This document shows, in pieces, positions 35,579 through 43,865 of a stretch of DNA of 64,000 bases (within the stretch, counting starts at the first letter, position 1; the number at the start of each line of letters is the position of its first letter). A program made the translations under genes and the position numbers. The notes beneath the pieces were generated by a model. It worked only from the letters and a program-made list of their open reading frames with translations, ran no database searches and was not told the origin of the DNA. Origin of the DNA: Paenibacillus psychroresistens. GTDB taxonomy: Bacteria > Bacillota > Bacilli > Paenibacillales > NBRC-103111. The stretch is taken from the NCBI RefSeq assembly GCF_009728935.1, contig NZ_CP034235.1, forward strand, positions 6,151,501 through 6,215,500, written 5' to 3'.

Positions 35579-35621
35579 GGCTGTGACAGTTTGCTGAAGG
35601 ACAGACTATCATAGCCTTTTT
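35579..35621 (+). terminator. Terminator-like hairpin in the leader of the following gene
   Basis: GGCTGTGA/TCATAGCC stem with a long loop followed by TTTTT. It points along the plus strand although no plus-strand gene lies immediately upstream, so it could be an attenuator in the leader of the membrane protein gene, or chance. Confidence 0.3.
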
Positions 35622-35730
35622 AGTCAGTGATTGTTGTTGTGGCGCTTCGTTTGGAATGTTTGAGTATTACAGGATAACCTTAACAAGAAAGGAAACACTA
35701 TAAATAAAAAGTGAAGGATAGTGATATTTG

Positions 35731-36231
35731 GTGAGCAAAATCATACTGTGGCTGCTACTGATCGGCCCTTGGTTAACCCTATTCTTCATGGAAAAAGAGA
35801 GCATAAAGCGTTATGCCCCGGCAGCCATTCTAGCATCCTTTCTAATGGCTGTTTATAATGTGATTGCTTTTAATCAGAAACACTGGATTATTAAAGTAGT
35901 TATTATACCTTGGTTAAAGCCTTTATTCGTTTCCGGTGTATTCGGAATGTTTATAATTGCAACTCTTTGGATTTTCCACTTAACATTCGGCAAATTTTGG
36001 GTATATCTAGTGACAAACATTGTTATGGATTTTATGTTTGCTGTATTTCCATTCCATTATTTGTTACAAGAGAAATTAGGGGTATATCAACTAATCCATA
36101 TTACTCCATGGGAACGTTGGTTTATATTTGTTGCTTTTGCATTAATTCTATACGGTTATCAAATATGGCAAGCTGAGATTTTTAAAACCAAAGAGCAGGT
36201 TTGGTCCCGCTCCAAGGAAAAAGTCAGATAA
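35731..36231 (+). CDS. Small multi-pass membrane protein, unknown function
   Basis: About 166 aa, with four or five hydrophobic helices (IILWLLLIGPWLTLFFM, AAILASFLMAVYNVIAF, LFVSGVFGMFIIATLWIFHL, VYLVTNIVMDFMFAVFPF, WFIFVAFALILYGYQIW) and a basic tail. Similar uncharacterised proteins of this length are common in Bacillales. GTG at 35731 or TTG at 35728 could start it; GAAGGA lies 12 and 9 bases upstream. Ends 8 bases from the convergent GNAT gene. Confidence 0.75.
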   Translation: MSKIILWLLLIGPWLTLFFMEKESIKRYAPAAILASFLMAVYNVIAFNQKHWIIKVVIIPWLKPLFVSGVFGMFIIATLWIFHLTFGKFWVYLVTNIVMDFMFAVFPFHYLLQEKLGVYQLIHITPWERWFIFVAFALILYGYQIWQAEIFKTKEQVWSRSKEKVR

Positions 36232-36239
36232 TAACGTTT

Positions 36240-36827
36240 CTATTTAGTATCTAAAAAATGCTCCAGCCGCTCTTTTACACTCGGCCATTCCTCACTAATA
36301 ATACTGTAAATGCTAGCATCACGAATGTAGCCGTCACTTAGAATTCGATTTCGCCTGAGGATTCCTTCTTGAACCGCGCCTAATCTCAGGATCCCTTGGT
36401 TGGAGCGAGTATTCCTTATATCCGCACAGAATTGAACACGTACGGTTTCTAGTACTTCAAAGCAATATTTAAGCAGCATATATTTGCATTCTGTGTTCAT
36501 ACGCGTTCGCCAGACAGATGGGTTGTACCAGGTCCAGCCAATCTCCAAGTGGCGATTAGGCATGGAGATATTCATCAGCCGCGTAGATCCTACGATGCTA
36601 TTCGTCTCTAAATCAATCACTGCAAAAGGTATTTCCACACCTTTTTCTTTAATCAAAAGCGCATCCTCTATAAATTTCAGCGTTTCCTCCAAAGTTTGGA
36701 TTTTTTCTGGCAGGTAGGTCCAGATTTCCGGATCTTTAGCAGCATCATATAATTCCTCAGTATGCTCCAAGCTTAGTGGGGTGAGTTTAGCACGAAGGCC
36801 AGTGAGCTCGATCGAATCCATTTTCAA
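36240..36827 (-). CDS. GNAT acetyltransferase, RimJ/RimL-like
   Basis: 195 aa. Acetyl-CoA fold pattern: LTPLSLEHTEELYDAAKDPE, then IGWTWYNPSVWRTRMNTECK and RSNQGILRLGAVQEGILRR. The family acetylates N-termini or small molecules; substrate unknown. Monocistronic by position. Confidence 0.88.
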   Translation of the reverse strand: MKMDSIELTGLRAKLTPLSLEHTEELYDAAKDPEIWTYLPEKIQTLEETLKFIEDALLIKEKGVEIPFAVIDLETNSIVGSTRLMNISMPNRHLEIGWTWYNPSVWRTRMNTECKYMLLKYCFEVLETVRVQFCADIRNTRSNQGILRLGAVQEGILRRNRILSDGYIRDASIYSIISEEWPSVKERLEHFLDTK

Positions 36828-37055
36828 GTACCCTCTTCCTATCTATTCTGTTTTAGGTAAGAGTAACATGCTAATTAGTAGAGTTGAAGATCCAATTTCT
36901 CCTAAATTGAATAGACCAATTTGCTATGAAGCGGTCATTCTTCGGAAACAGCTAGGTAATTTCCCCGCATAGAACATTAAATATTCATCCATCATCTTCT
37001 TAGACATCAAGGAGATAGCCTCCCGAATGCCTTTATTGGTTAAACTCTGCTGCTT

Positions 37056-38701
37056 TTATAAGCGAAATTTCATTACAATTCGATTAAACTCATATGTTAA
37101 GGCGCCGAGAGACTGGGTAGAGCTTGCTATCTCTTCGGAAGCCGCTGCAGACTGCTCACTAATCGCTGCAATGGATTCAATTTGACTCATAACTTCCTCG
37201 GATTGAGTCGCTTGCTTCTCACTTGCAGCCGCAATTTCCTCTACTTGCTGTGCGACTTCTGCAAAAAATCGTACGGTATCGCCAAGCACTTCTCCTGTTT
37301 GCTGTGAAAGCGTCGCTGCTTCATTTACGGCATTTACGCTCTCTTGCGTGCTTCCTTGCATGCCTTTAATAATTAAAGCAATTTGCTTTGTTGCTTCTCC
37401 ACTTCTTTCCGCCAATTTCCGTACTTCATCGGCAACTACAGCAAATCCTCTGCCTTGTTCGCCAGCTCGAGCCGCTTCGATCGCTGCATTAAGTGCAAGC
37501 AAATTAGTTTGATCGGAAATATCGTTTATGACTTCAATAATGTCCCCGATCTTAATGGAGTCCTTCTCCAATTCGGACATACGCTGTGAAAGCTTGTCCA
37601 TGCTGTTAATCGAAACTCGGATGGCTTCTCCTCCAGATATTGCCCCTTGATTCGCTTTTTTCGTAATCTCTGATGCTTGCTGTGCTTTTTGAGATACCGA
37701 ATTAACTACTACAGTCAATCCTCTTACTAGCTCTGAAGCATATTGGGCAGCTTCTGCTTGATTCATGCTTCCTTTTGCGACATCCTCTGTTGTTGCGGAT
37801 ATCTCGGCCGTAGCTGCTGTTATGCTAAGAGAGGACTCCATTGCTTGTCCAATTAGTATTTTTAAATTATCAATCATTTGATTAAATACGATCGCTACCT
37901 GTCCAATCTCATCTTTAGAATTGACCTTAATTGGTTGAACGGATAGATCGCCAGAGCTTACTTTTTCAGCAATTTCTTTCATTTGGAATAGTAGCTTGAA
38001 CTTAATATTTAGATACCACATAAAGGCAAAAGCGATGATTAAGGAAAGGATAGCAATACCCACTATTAGAACGGATCGTATTACGGGTAATGACCCATTA
38101 AATTCAGTTGGGTAAGCGGCGATTCCAAACGTCCACCCCCATGGTTCATAATAGTCGGTGTAACCGATTTGTTGTCGGGCTACAGTTTCATTAGCATTCT
38201 TCCAGCATTCTTCCATGGATATACAAGAGTTCGATCTTCTGCATTTGGCAATTTCCCCCGTCTTACTAATTCAGCAGTAAGATAGACCCCATTATCGAGT
38301 TGATAATCCTTGAGGCTTACATTCTCAAAGCCAAGTGGATGCATAGTTAGTGTGATATCATTGTCACTTGCCCACATGTAACCTTCTGTCTTATACATAA
38401 AGTGAGCTTTAGTTAAATCCCGTGACTTGCCATCCGGATTCATCGGACCGTCAATGATGTCTTTTGCTTTGTCCTGTGCTTCTTTTAGTGTTAAATTGCC
38501 TGCTATCACTTCGTCCTGCAAGGTGGCTGAGACCGCTATGGCGCCTGCAACAATCTCCTGGAGCTGCTGGAGGCCTGATTCCTTCAATTCTTTTTTCGCA
38601 GTTTGGTAAGTAATGACCCCCGCTAAAGTCCCCGAAAGAATAACCAACAACGTGACAATTAGAATGAATTGAATCTTGATACTGCGTTTCCATAATTTCA
38701 T
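37056..38701 (-). pseudogene. Methyl-accepting chemotaxis protein split by an 11-bp duplication
   Basis: Two overlapping frames form one chemoreceptor. The 5' part (38180-38701) has a signal-anchor helix and a single Cache domain ending ..TLVYPWKNA. The 3' part (37056-38216) continues NETVARQQIGYTDYYEPWGW, then TM2, HAMP and the signalling tip with ISDQTNLLALNAAIEAARAG and FAVVADEVRKLAERS. At the junction TGGAAGAATGC is repeated twice exactly (38194-38215); removing one copy restores YPWKNANETVARQ and a receptor of about 545 aa. So the break is a recent tandem duplication, possibly reversible, or a sequence error. The 3' frame has an in-frame ATG but no ribosome-binding site. Confidence 0.88.
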
Positions 38702-38827
38702 TTTACTCTTCGCCCCCTTAACTGAATAAGGCTAATTATGGGTTACAGGTATTTGGTAAGTTCCCTGCAATTTGTTAAGCATTTGTTAGTTTTGCTAACA
38801 CTTTTCTGTGTTTGTTAATTGCTGAAA

Positions 38828-39211
38828 AAGGTGCATTTCTGCACCTCATTCAGCTACTTTGAGCGAATCCACCGGTACAAGGTGCATTTCTGCACCTCAT
38901 TCAGCTACTTTGAGCGAAGTCACCAGTATAAGGTGCATTTCTGCACCTTATTCAGCGACTTAGAGCGAATCCAACGGTATAAGGTGCATTTCTGCACCTC
39001 ATTCGGTCGCTTTGAGCGAACCCGCCAGTACAAGGTGCATTTCTGCACCTCAATCAGCCACTTTGAGCGAAGTCACCAGTACAAGGTGCATTCCTGCACC
39101 TCATTCAGCTACTTTGAGCGATTCCACCAGTATAAGGTGCATTTCTGCACCTCAATCAGCCACTTTGAGCGAAGTCACCAGTACAAGGTGCATTTCTGCA
39201 CCTTCTTTCCG
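38828..39211. repeat. Eight-copy 51-bp tandem array with a hairpin in each unit
   Basis: Units start at 38828, 38879, 38930, 38981, 39032, 39083, 39134 and 39185 (last one partial). Each begins with AAGGTGCATTTCTGCACCTC, an 8-bp stem with a TTTC loop (TTCC in copy 6), followed by about 31 bases that vary slightly (..AGCTACTTTGAGCGA..). The period is a multiple of three, so frames stay open through it, but no ribosome-binding site or signal for translation is seen. It fills the space between the chemoreceptor and the endonuclease-like gene. Confidence 0.9.
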
Positions 39212-39214
39212 AAT

Positions 39215-39889
39215 TTACCAAATCCAACCATCCGTAAATGAGCGTACAAATTCGTAGCGCACGATTTTGGTTTCTTTTCCAGATAAAATTGGTTTGAGCT
39301 TCCCCTTCTTGCAAAGCGATTGTAAAGTTAACACCGCCGTACGACGATTGATTCTCAGCTCCTTAACAATATCAACTGGCCGAATAAAATCATTATATTG
39401 GAGCGTTAGCAGTAATACTCCGCTTTCCAGGCGAGTATATTTGTTAACTTGTAAGTTTGTCGCCATATACGGTGCCAATAATGATTTCAGCAAATTAATA
39501 GTCAGTTGAGGATCAGCCTCCAAATCATCGTATGGGATTGCAACTACGCGAAACCCTAATATTTGCAAATAAATTTCACGGTCTAACTCACGTCGATAAC
39601 GAATCCTGTCCGTATCTTGTACATGTGGACCGTAGCCTTTCACCTCAAATGCAAACTTACATCGTCCGGGCTTCCACACAAGATCAATAAAATAAGGCTT
39701 TCCTCGCCAATCCATAACCTCATATTCAGGATGCAAATCATCAAAGTTACCGAATATATGCCACCATACACGCTCCATAAATACTTTTTCACCATGTCCA
39801 TGCCCTCTTTGCAGTCTACCTTTTCGCTCCCCCGATCTGCTATTGAAGTGATAGTCCAACCATTTGTTATACTCATCGTTAAATCCCAT
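39215..39889 (-). CDS. PD-(D/E)XK endonuclease-like protein with C-terminal winged helix
   Basis: 224 aa. The nuclease-like core shows D69 (FIDLVW) and E82-V-K84 (FAFEVKGYG), then RIRYRRELDREIYLQILGFRVVAIPYDDL, the arrangement of VSR/DUF559-like folds. The C-terminal 80 residues look like a winged helix (RPVDIVKELRINRRTAVLTL). Function unknown; both halves suggest DNA binding. The gene ends 4 bases from the 51-bp array. Confidence 0.65.
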   Translation of the reverse strand: MGFNDEYNKWLDYHFNSRSGERKGRLQRGHGHGEKVFMERVWWHIFGNFDDLHPEYEVMDWRGKPYFIDLVWKPGRCKFAFEVKGYGPHVQDTDRIRYRRELDREIYLQILGFRVVAIPYDDLEADPQLTINLLKSLLAPYMATNLQVNKYTRLESGVLLLTLQYNDFIRPVDIVKELRINRRTAVLTLQSLCKKGKLKPILSGKETKIVRYEFVRSFTDGWIW

Positions 39890-39912
39890 CTAAATTATCT
39901 CCTCTTGAACGC

Positions 39913-39953
39913 AAAAAAGTCCCAAGCACCATCAATCAATGGATGCTCAGGAC
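39913..39953 (-). terminator. Hairpin with T tract in front of the endonuclease-like gene
   Basis: On the minus strand GTCCTGAGCATCCAT pairs with ATGGTGCTTGGGAC and is followed by TTTTTT, ending about 24 bases before the ATG at 39889. No minus-strand gene lies upstream, so it may be a leader attenuator or stop antisense reading from the IS region. Confidence 0.5.
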
Positions 39954-40121
39954 GTTCTTCGTCACGGTTTTATTTATAATTATAATACTAAACTAATCGC
40001 TTAAAGACAATAACTCCCCCCAACATTATTCTATTGGAATGTAGGTCTAAATATAGAAGACTTCTTAACTAAATTTCTTGCATAATGGTAGATATTATCA
40101 TAGAAATAGATTACTATTAGT

Positions 40122-40211
40122 TCATAGACGAGAAGGGCAAACTTATCGAAAGATAAGGGCGCAAAGCTGCAGACCTAAAGGTTGTTGGACCAATGGTGGC
40201 TGGGTTACCGA
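40122..40211 (+). ncRNA. c-di-GMP-I (GEMM-I) riboswitch aptamer
   Basis: Conserved blocks are in order: GGGCAAAC, a stem TTATC/GATAA capped by GAAA, GGGCGCAAAGC, ACCTAAAGG (tetraloop-receptor side) and GGCTGGGTTACCGA. This is the GEMM-I layout known from the Vc2 aptamer. The Gs of the GGGCAAAC block are intact, so nothing points to the cGAMP-selective variant. It is followed by an intrinsic terminator and then the IS110 element. Confidence 0.88.
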
Positions 40212-40240
40212 AGCATAGGAATGTCATTCATGATGTTATT

Positions 40241-40282
40241 AATCATCCTAGCTTCTTTTGAAGCAGGGTGATTTTTGTTTTT
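40241..40282 (+). terminator. Expression-platform terminator of the riboswitch
   Basis: AATCATCCTAGCTTC pairs with GAAGCAGGGTGATT (one bulge) and is followed by TTTTGTTTTT, about 30 bases after the aptamer. Binding of c-di-GMP could favour or prevent it; the direction cannot be read reliably by eye. Confidence 0.8.
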
Positions 40283-40413
40283 ATACGATACTACTTAATT
40301 TAAGGAGCTATTCCTGTAATGAAGTAATTTGAGCTTTGAATGAAAAATGCACCTCTTGTATACTAGGAATTGTTCCAGCCAGAACAAAAACCTATACGAA
40401 AAGAGGCGCACAA

Positions 40414-41712
40414 ATGAAGTATAAGATGAAACAGAAGCAGAATCAACGGATTACACGAATTTCTGAAAATACGTTGGTTGTAGGTGCAGACATTGCTAAG
40501 AAAATTCACGTGGCACGTGCTGTAGATTATCGTGGTATTGAGCTAGGTAAGGACTGTGAGTTTTACAATGATCGAGAAGGCTTAACGAAACTAGCTGGAT
40601 GGATGAAGGGTCTACAACAGGATCATGCCAAAAGTGAAATTGTTTTTGGTGTCGAACCTACCGGACATTATTGGTTTCCGTTAGCGGCTTATCTGCAAGG
40701 TGAGGGAATTAAGGTTGTGCTCGTCAATCCGCATCATGTCAATAAGACAAAGGAAATAGAGGATAACTCTCAAACCAAGAGTGACTACAAAGATGCAAAG
40801 GTTATTGCAGATCTCGTTCGCAATGGAAAGTATACGGAACCGAATTTGCCCACAGAAGCCTATGCAGATTTACGTATTTTAATGAATTTGCGTGAAAAGG
40901 TCGTGGTGAATCTAACTCAGGTTCAGGCACGTGTACACAACTGGATTGACCGTTTCTTTCCTGAATATCTACAGGTGTTTAAGGATTGGACGGGTAAAGC
41001 TTCACTCATGGCCTTGCACCAATTTCCTACTCCGCAAGAAATTGTCTCTTTGGGCGCCAGAGGCGTTCTTGTTCATTGGAAGACGGAAATTAAGCAGGGT
41101 GTGGGCATCAAGAGAGCTGAGAAACTGTATGAGACTGCTCTATCTTCCATCGGGCTGACCGAAGGGGCGGTTGCCGCTCGGATAGAGCTAGCCGCTTTGT
41201 TAGAGCAGTTTAACCTGTTTTCTAAGCAAGTAGAAACGATCATGCAAGAAGTTCTGAAAATTCTTGGTGAGATCCCAGGAACAGCGCAAATGCTGGGCAT
41301 TCCAGGAGTGGGTATTACAAGCGTGGCAGGATTCCTAGCAGAGGTAGGAGACCTGAATAAGTATGATCATGGACAACAGATTATTCGTTTAGCTGGCTTG
41401 AATCTTAAAGAAAACAGTTCTGGCAAGAGAAAAGGCAAGACGGGAATAAGTAAACGAGGACGATCGCGTCTTCGGGGATTACTCTTCCGTTGTATCATGC
41501 CAATGGTAGCGAAGAACGCAGAGTTTAAAGCACTACACAAGCATTATACAACGCGAAGCCAGAATCCGTTGAAAAAGAAGCAATCGCTTATCGCATTATG
41601 TGGAAAACTGGTACGTGTACTCTTTACACTTGGAACAAAGCAAAAAGAATATGACGCCTATGATGTAATAGGACCTGTTCGCTTAGTGCAATTACAAAAA
41701 GATGCTGCATAA
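40414..41712 (+). CDS. IS110-family transposase (DEDD recombinase + Transposase_20)
   Basis: About 432 aa. N-terminal RuvC-like DEDD domain with VVGADIAKKIHVARAV and FGVEPTGHYWFPLAAYL, then SDYKDAKVIADLVRNGKY; C-terminal Transposase_20 with LGIPGVGITSVAGFLAEVG and AGLNLKENSSGKRKGKTGIS. Both catalytic regions look intact, so it may be active. I use the ATG at 40414 (after AAAGAGGCGC); the frame is open from 40336 but that ATG has no ribosome-binding site. Confidence 0.93.
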   Translation: MKYKMKQKQNQRITRISENTLVVGADIAKKIHVARAVDYRGIELGKDCEFYNDREGLTKLAGWMKGLQQDHAKSEIVFGVEPTGHYWFPLAAYLQGEGIKVVLVNPHHVNKTKEIEDNSQTKSDYKDAKVIADLVRNGKYTEPNLPTEAYADLRILMNLREKVVVNLTQVQARVHNWIDRFFPEYLQVFKDWTGKASLMALHQFPTPQEIVSLGARGVLVHWKTEIKQGVGIKRAEKLYETALSSIGLTEGAVAARIELAALLEQFNLFSKQVETIMQEVLKILGEIPGTAQMLGIPGVGITSVAGFLAEVGDLNKYDHGQQIIRLAGLNLKENSSGKRKGKTGISKRGRSRLRGLLFRCIMPMVAKNAEFKALHKHYTTRSQNPLKKKQSLIALCGKLVRVLFTLGTKQKEYDAYDVIGPVRLVQLQKDAA

Positions 41713-42060
41713 ATTGAGATGTTCACTTATTCACATGTGGACAGAAATGAATCAATAATAAGAAGTGTGAATTCTCACTTTATTAACATGTTTACAACTT
41801 GACAATTGAAGCACCGGAGAAGCCGAAGTTAATTTTCCATAAGGGCCATGACCCAGTTAAGGAGCAAGAATCGGCCTCCACCCCTTGAGAGGTAGAACGA
41901 AGGAATGTAAGGGCATAGACCCAGCGTGATATGGGAGGGTAAACCCCAAGGGTGAATGTGGAGATCCACTGTGCGATCATAAACAATATTCACAGTTTGG
42001 ATGAAAACGAGTCCAAGCCCTGTTCCCGCAACGACCCTTATAGAAATATATGGTTCTACA
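41713..42060 (+). ncRNA. Candidate structured RNA in the IS110 right end
   Basis: The non-coding tail contains many short perfect hairpins, for example GGGCATAGACCC, GGGTAAACCC, GTGGAGATCCAC, and no good open frame. In IS110 relatives one flank of the transposase gene encodes the guide RNA for target choice. Only the location and hairpin content support this here. Confidence 0.35.
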
Positions 42061-42162
42061 ACAATTTTCCTCCATTCTCCTCAAGGTGTCAAAGTTGAAA
42101 AACTAAGAATAAGCGAGAAAACAGGCGAAAACAATACTTTATAGTGGGAGGGATTTTACTCT

Positions 42163-43224
42163 ATGCAATTTACTAATTATGAAGATCTTGTTGGAAAGCG
42201 ATTGCTTCAAAGTGTTGTTAACTCAAAAGGCATGATGATCATTCCAACGGAAACCATCCTCTCTGAAAGTCATATCGATAAGCTAGAAAAATTCAAAATT
42301 GAGACCTTCAATATCCATGTTGAGTTGGTAACAAATGAAGAAGTAACCGTTTCAGTATCGGATGCTCCCGATTCTCCAAAAGCGGCTAAAGCTAACGGTT
42401 CCGTTAAGCGGACTAATGCCCTGCTGCAAGAAATTGAAGATATTGTTAAATATACGGGCAAAGTCCCGATTGCTGACGTTGAGAATTTCCTTTTGCCAAC
42501 CATCCTTGAAGCAACTAAAAACAGCAGCATTTATAAGCTCTTTGCTGACTTGAAAGCAGAAGGCGATTTTCGATTTAAGCATAGTATCGGAGTTTCTTAT
42601 ATTGCTGCTCTCCTTGGGCGTTCACTCAAAATGGATGAGGATGAGATCGCTCATCTCACAATAGCTGCAAGCCTTTGCGATATTGGCTCTATTAAACTGC
42701 CTCATACTTTGCTGCATAAAACCTCAGAGCTTGATGCAGGTGAATATGACATGATGAAGCTGCATACCTATATGGGGAGAGATCTTCTGAAAGAGTCTGC
42801 TCTTGACCCTCGTGCTGCCATAGTAGCTGTTCAACATCATGAAAGAGAAGATGGCAGTGGATATCCCCAACAGCTAGCAGGCTCGGAAATTCATATTTTC
42901 AGCAAAATAGTAGCCTTAGCCGATGTTTACGTAGCCATGACATCCGATCGCCCGCAGCGCCCAGCGTTACCTTTCTTTCAAGTCATTCATACCGTTTATG
43001 AGAATATCCTGCATGGTCAGTTTGATTCAAAAATTGGCTTAACGTTTCTAAACTTACTCATGAATGCCCAAATTGGCAGCGAAGTCATTCTATCCAATGG
43101 AAAAAAAGCATCGATAGTACTTGTTCACGCAAGTAACCCAGCCAGTCCATTAATTTCAGTGGATGGTGCATTTATTGATTTAAGTAAAACAAGCTCGCTG
43201 CAAATCATGGAAATCGTTGGATGA
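42163..43224 (+). CDS. HD-GYP-like protein with altered catalytic residues
   Basis: 353 aa. The C-terminal half follows the HD-GYP c-di-GMP phosphodiesterase layout: H140, H201 (KLHTYMG), HHEREDGSGYP (225-234) and ALADVYVAMTSDRPQR (D254). At the central metal site the usual HD.GK reads CDIGS (C172-D173, S176), so a metal ligand and the conserved Lys are lost. It may be a c-di-GMP-binding protein without full activity (inference). GGGAGGG ribosome-binding site. The upstream c-di-GMP riboswitch would be a fitting control if the IS element is removed. Confidence 0.85.
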   Translation: MQFTNYEDLVGKRLLQSVVNSKGMMIIPTETILSESHIDKLEKFKIETFNIHVELVTNEEVTVSVSDAPDSPKAAKANGSVKRTNALLQEIEDIVKYTGKVPIADVENFLLPTILEATKNSSIYKLFADLKAEGDFRFKHSIGVSYIAALLGRSLKMDEDEIAHLTIAASLCDIGSIKLPHTLLHKTSELDAGEYDMMKLHTYMGRDLLKESALDPRAAIVAVQHHEREDGSGYPQQLAGSEIHIFSKIVALADVYVAMTSDRPQRPALPFFQVIHTVYENILHGQFDSKIGLTFLNLLMNAQIGSEVILSNGKKASIVLVHASNPASPLISVDGAFIDLSKTSSLQIMEIVG

Positions 43225-43254
43225 GAACTTCAATTTAGAAAAAGGGAGTTGACC

Positions 43255-43620
43255 GTGATGCTGAACGAAACGGTTCTATGGGAAGGCAAGCCATTTAATT
43301 ATGGAGTTCCCAGCTTCATTAAATACACAATAACCGATCAGCGGCTCATCGTGGATCGGGGGGTATTCACTAAAAAGCGTGAAGAAATCCGTCTATATCG
43401 CATTCGGGATATTTCCTTGAAACGTAATCTTATGGAACGGATAGTCCGAGTTGGCGATCTTCTACTATACACAACGGATACTACGACCCCTACCTTTTTA
43501 TTGAAAAATATTCGTGATAGCATTCATGTATCCGATTTATTGAGCGAAGCCATTGAAGTATCGCGTCTTAAATATAAAGCTCAAGAGTTGACAGAGATTC
43601 AGGCTCCTTTAGAGCCATAA
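43255..43620 (+). CDS. PH domain-containing protein (bPH2-like)
   Basis: About 122 aa. ETVLWEGKPFNYGVPSFIKYTITDQRLIVDRGVFTKK with RLYRIRDISLKR and GDLLLYTTDT is typical of bacterial PH domains; no membrane helix. Start GTG at 43255 or ATG at 43258 after AAAGGGAG. Thirty bases after the HD-GYP-like gene, probably same transcript. Confidence 0.85.
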   Translation: MMLNETVLWEGKPFNYGVPSFIKYTITDQRLIVDRGVFTKKREEIRLYRIRDISLKRNLMERIVRVGDLLLYTTDTTTPTFLLKNIRDSIHVSDLLSEAIEVSRLKYKAQELTEIQAPLEP

Positions 43621-43639
43621 AAGTAGTTCAATTCATAGG

Positions 43640-43801
43640 CGAGGTACTCTACGAGGAAGAATTGCTTAAACTTAAAGGCGATACTACCGTAACCTTTGCA
43701 GATTTTGGACTAACTAATCCACATTTAGTGACTCTGACTACGCAAGAAGATATTAAAATTATTCTACAGCTGGTGTTAAGTGATAAAGAACTGGTAAAAT
43801 A
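43640..43801 (+). pseudogene. C-terminal fragment resembling YceI-family proteins
   Basis: The open stretch reads GEVLYEEELLKLKGDTTVTF, ADFGLTNPHLVTLTTQEDIK and IILQLVLSDKELVK, then stop. The pattern G-x-T-x-V-x-x-x-DFG, then x-D-x-I-K-I-x-L resembles the end of the YceI beta-barrel. No start codon or earlier part is present. Family match is from memory. Confidence 0.4.
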
Positions 43802-43865
43802 GATAGTACTGTACCGATTCATAGAGAAGCTTATTTCAGCCAACTAGGGAAAGGATTGACGTAAA

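Larger units (their letters stand above)
40283..42060 (+). mobile_element. IS110-family insertion sequence (ends approximate)
   Basis: Contains one transposase gene with about 130 bases of non-coding DNA before it and about 340 after it. IS110 elements lack long terminal inverted repeats and often make no target duplication, so the ends cannot be set by eye. The long 3' non-coding part with many small hairpins fits members in which the guide (bridge) RNA is encoded at an element end (inference). Confidence 0.75.

Noticed and set aside
38828..39211. CRISPR array
   Set aside because: The parts between the palindromes are nearly identical copies, not unique spacers, and no cas gene is present in the window.
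38819..39241. 140-codon frame across the 51-bp array (KVHFCTSFSYFER-type repeats)
   Set aside because: It is open only because the unit is a multiple of three and lacks stops. It starts with TTG without a ribosome-binding site, and two frames are open at once.
41792..41986. 64-codon minus-strand frame in the IS110 tail
   Set aside because: Lies in the non-coding end of the element where hairpins explain the sequence better; no ribosome-binding site.
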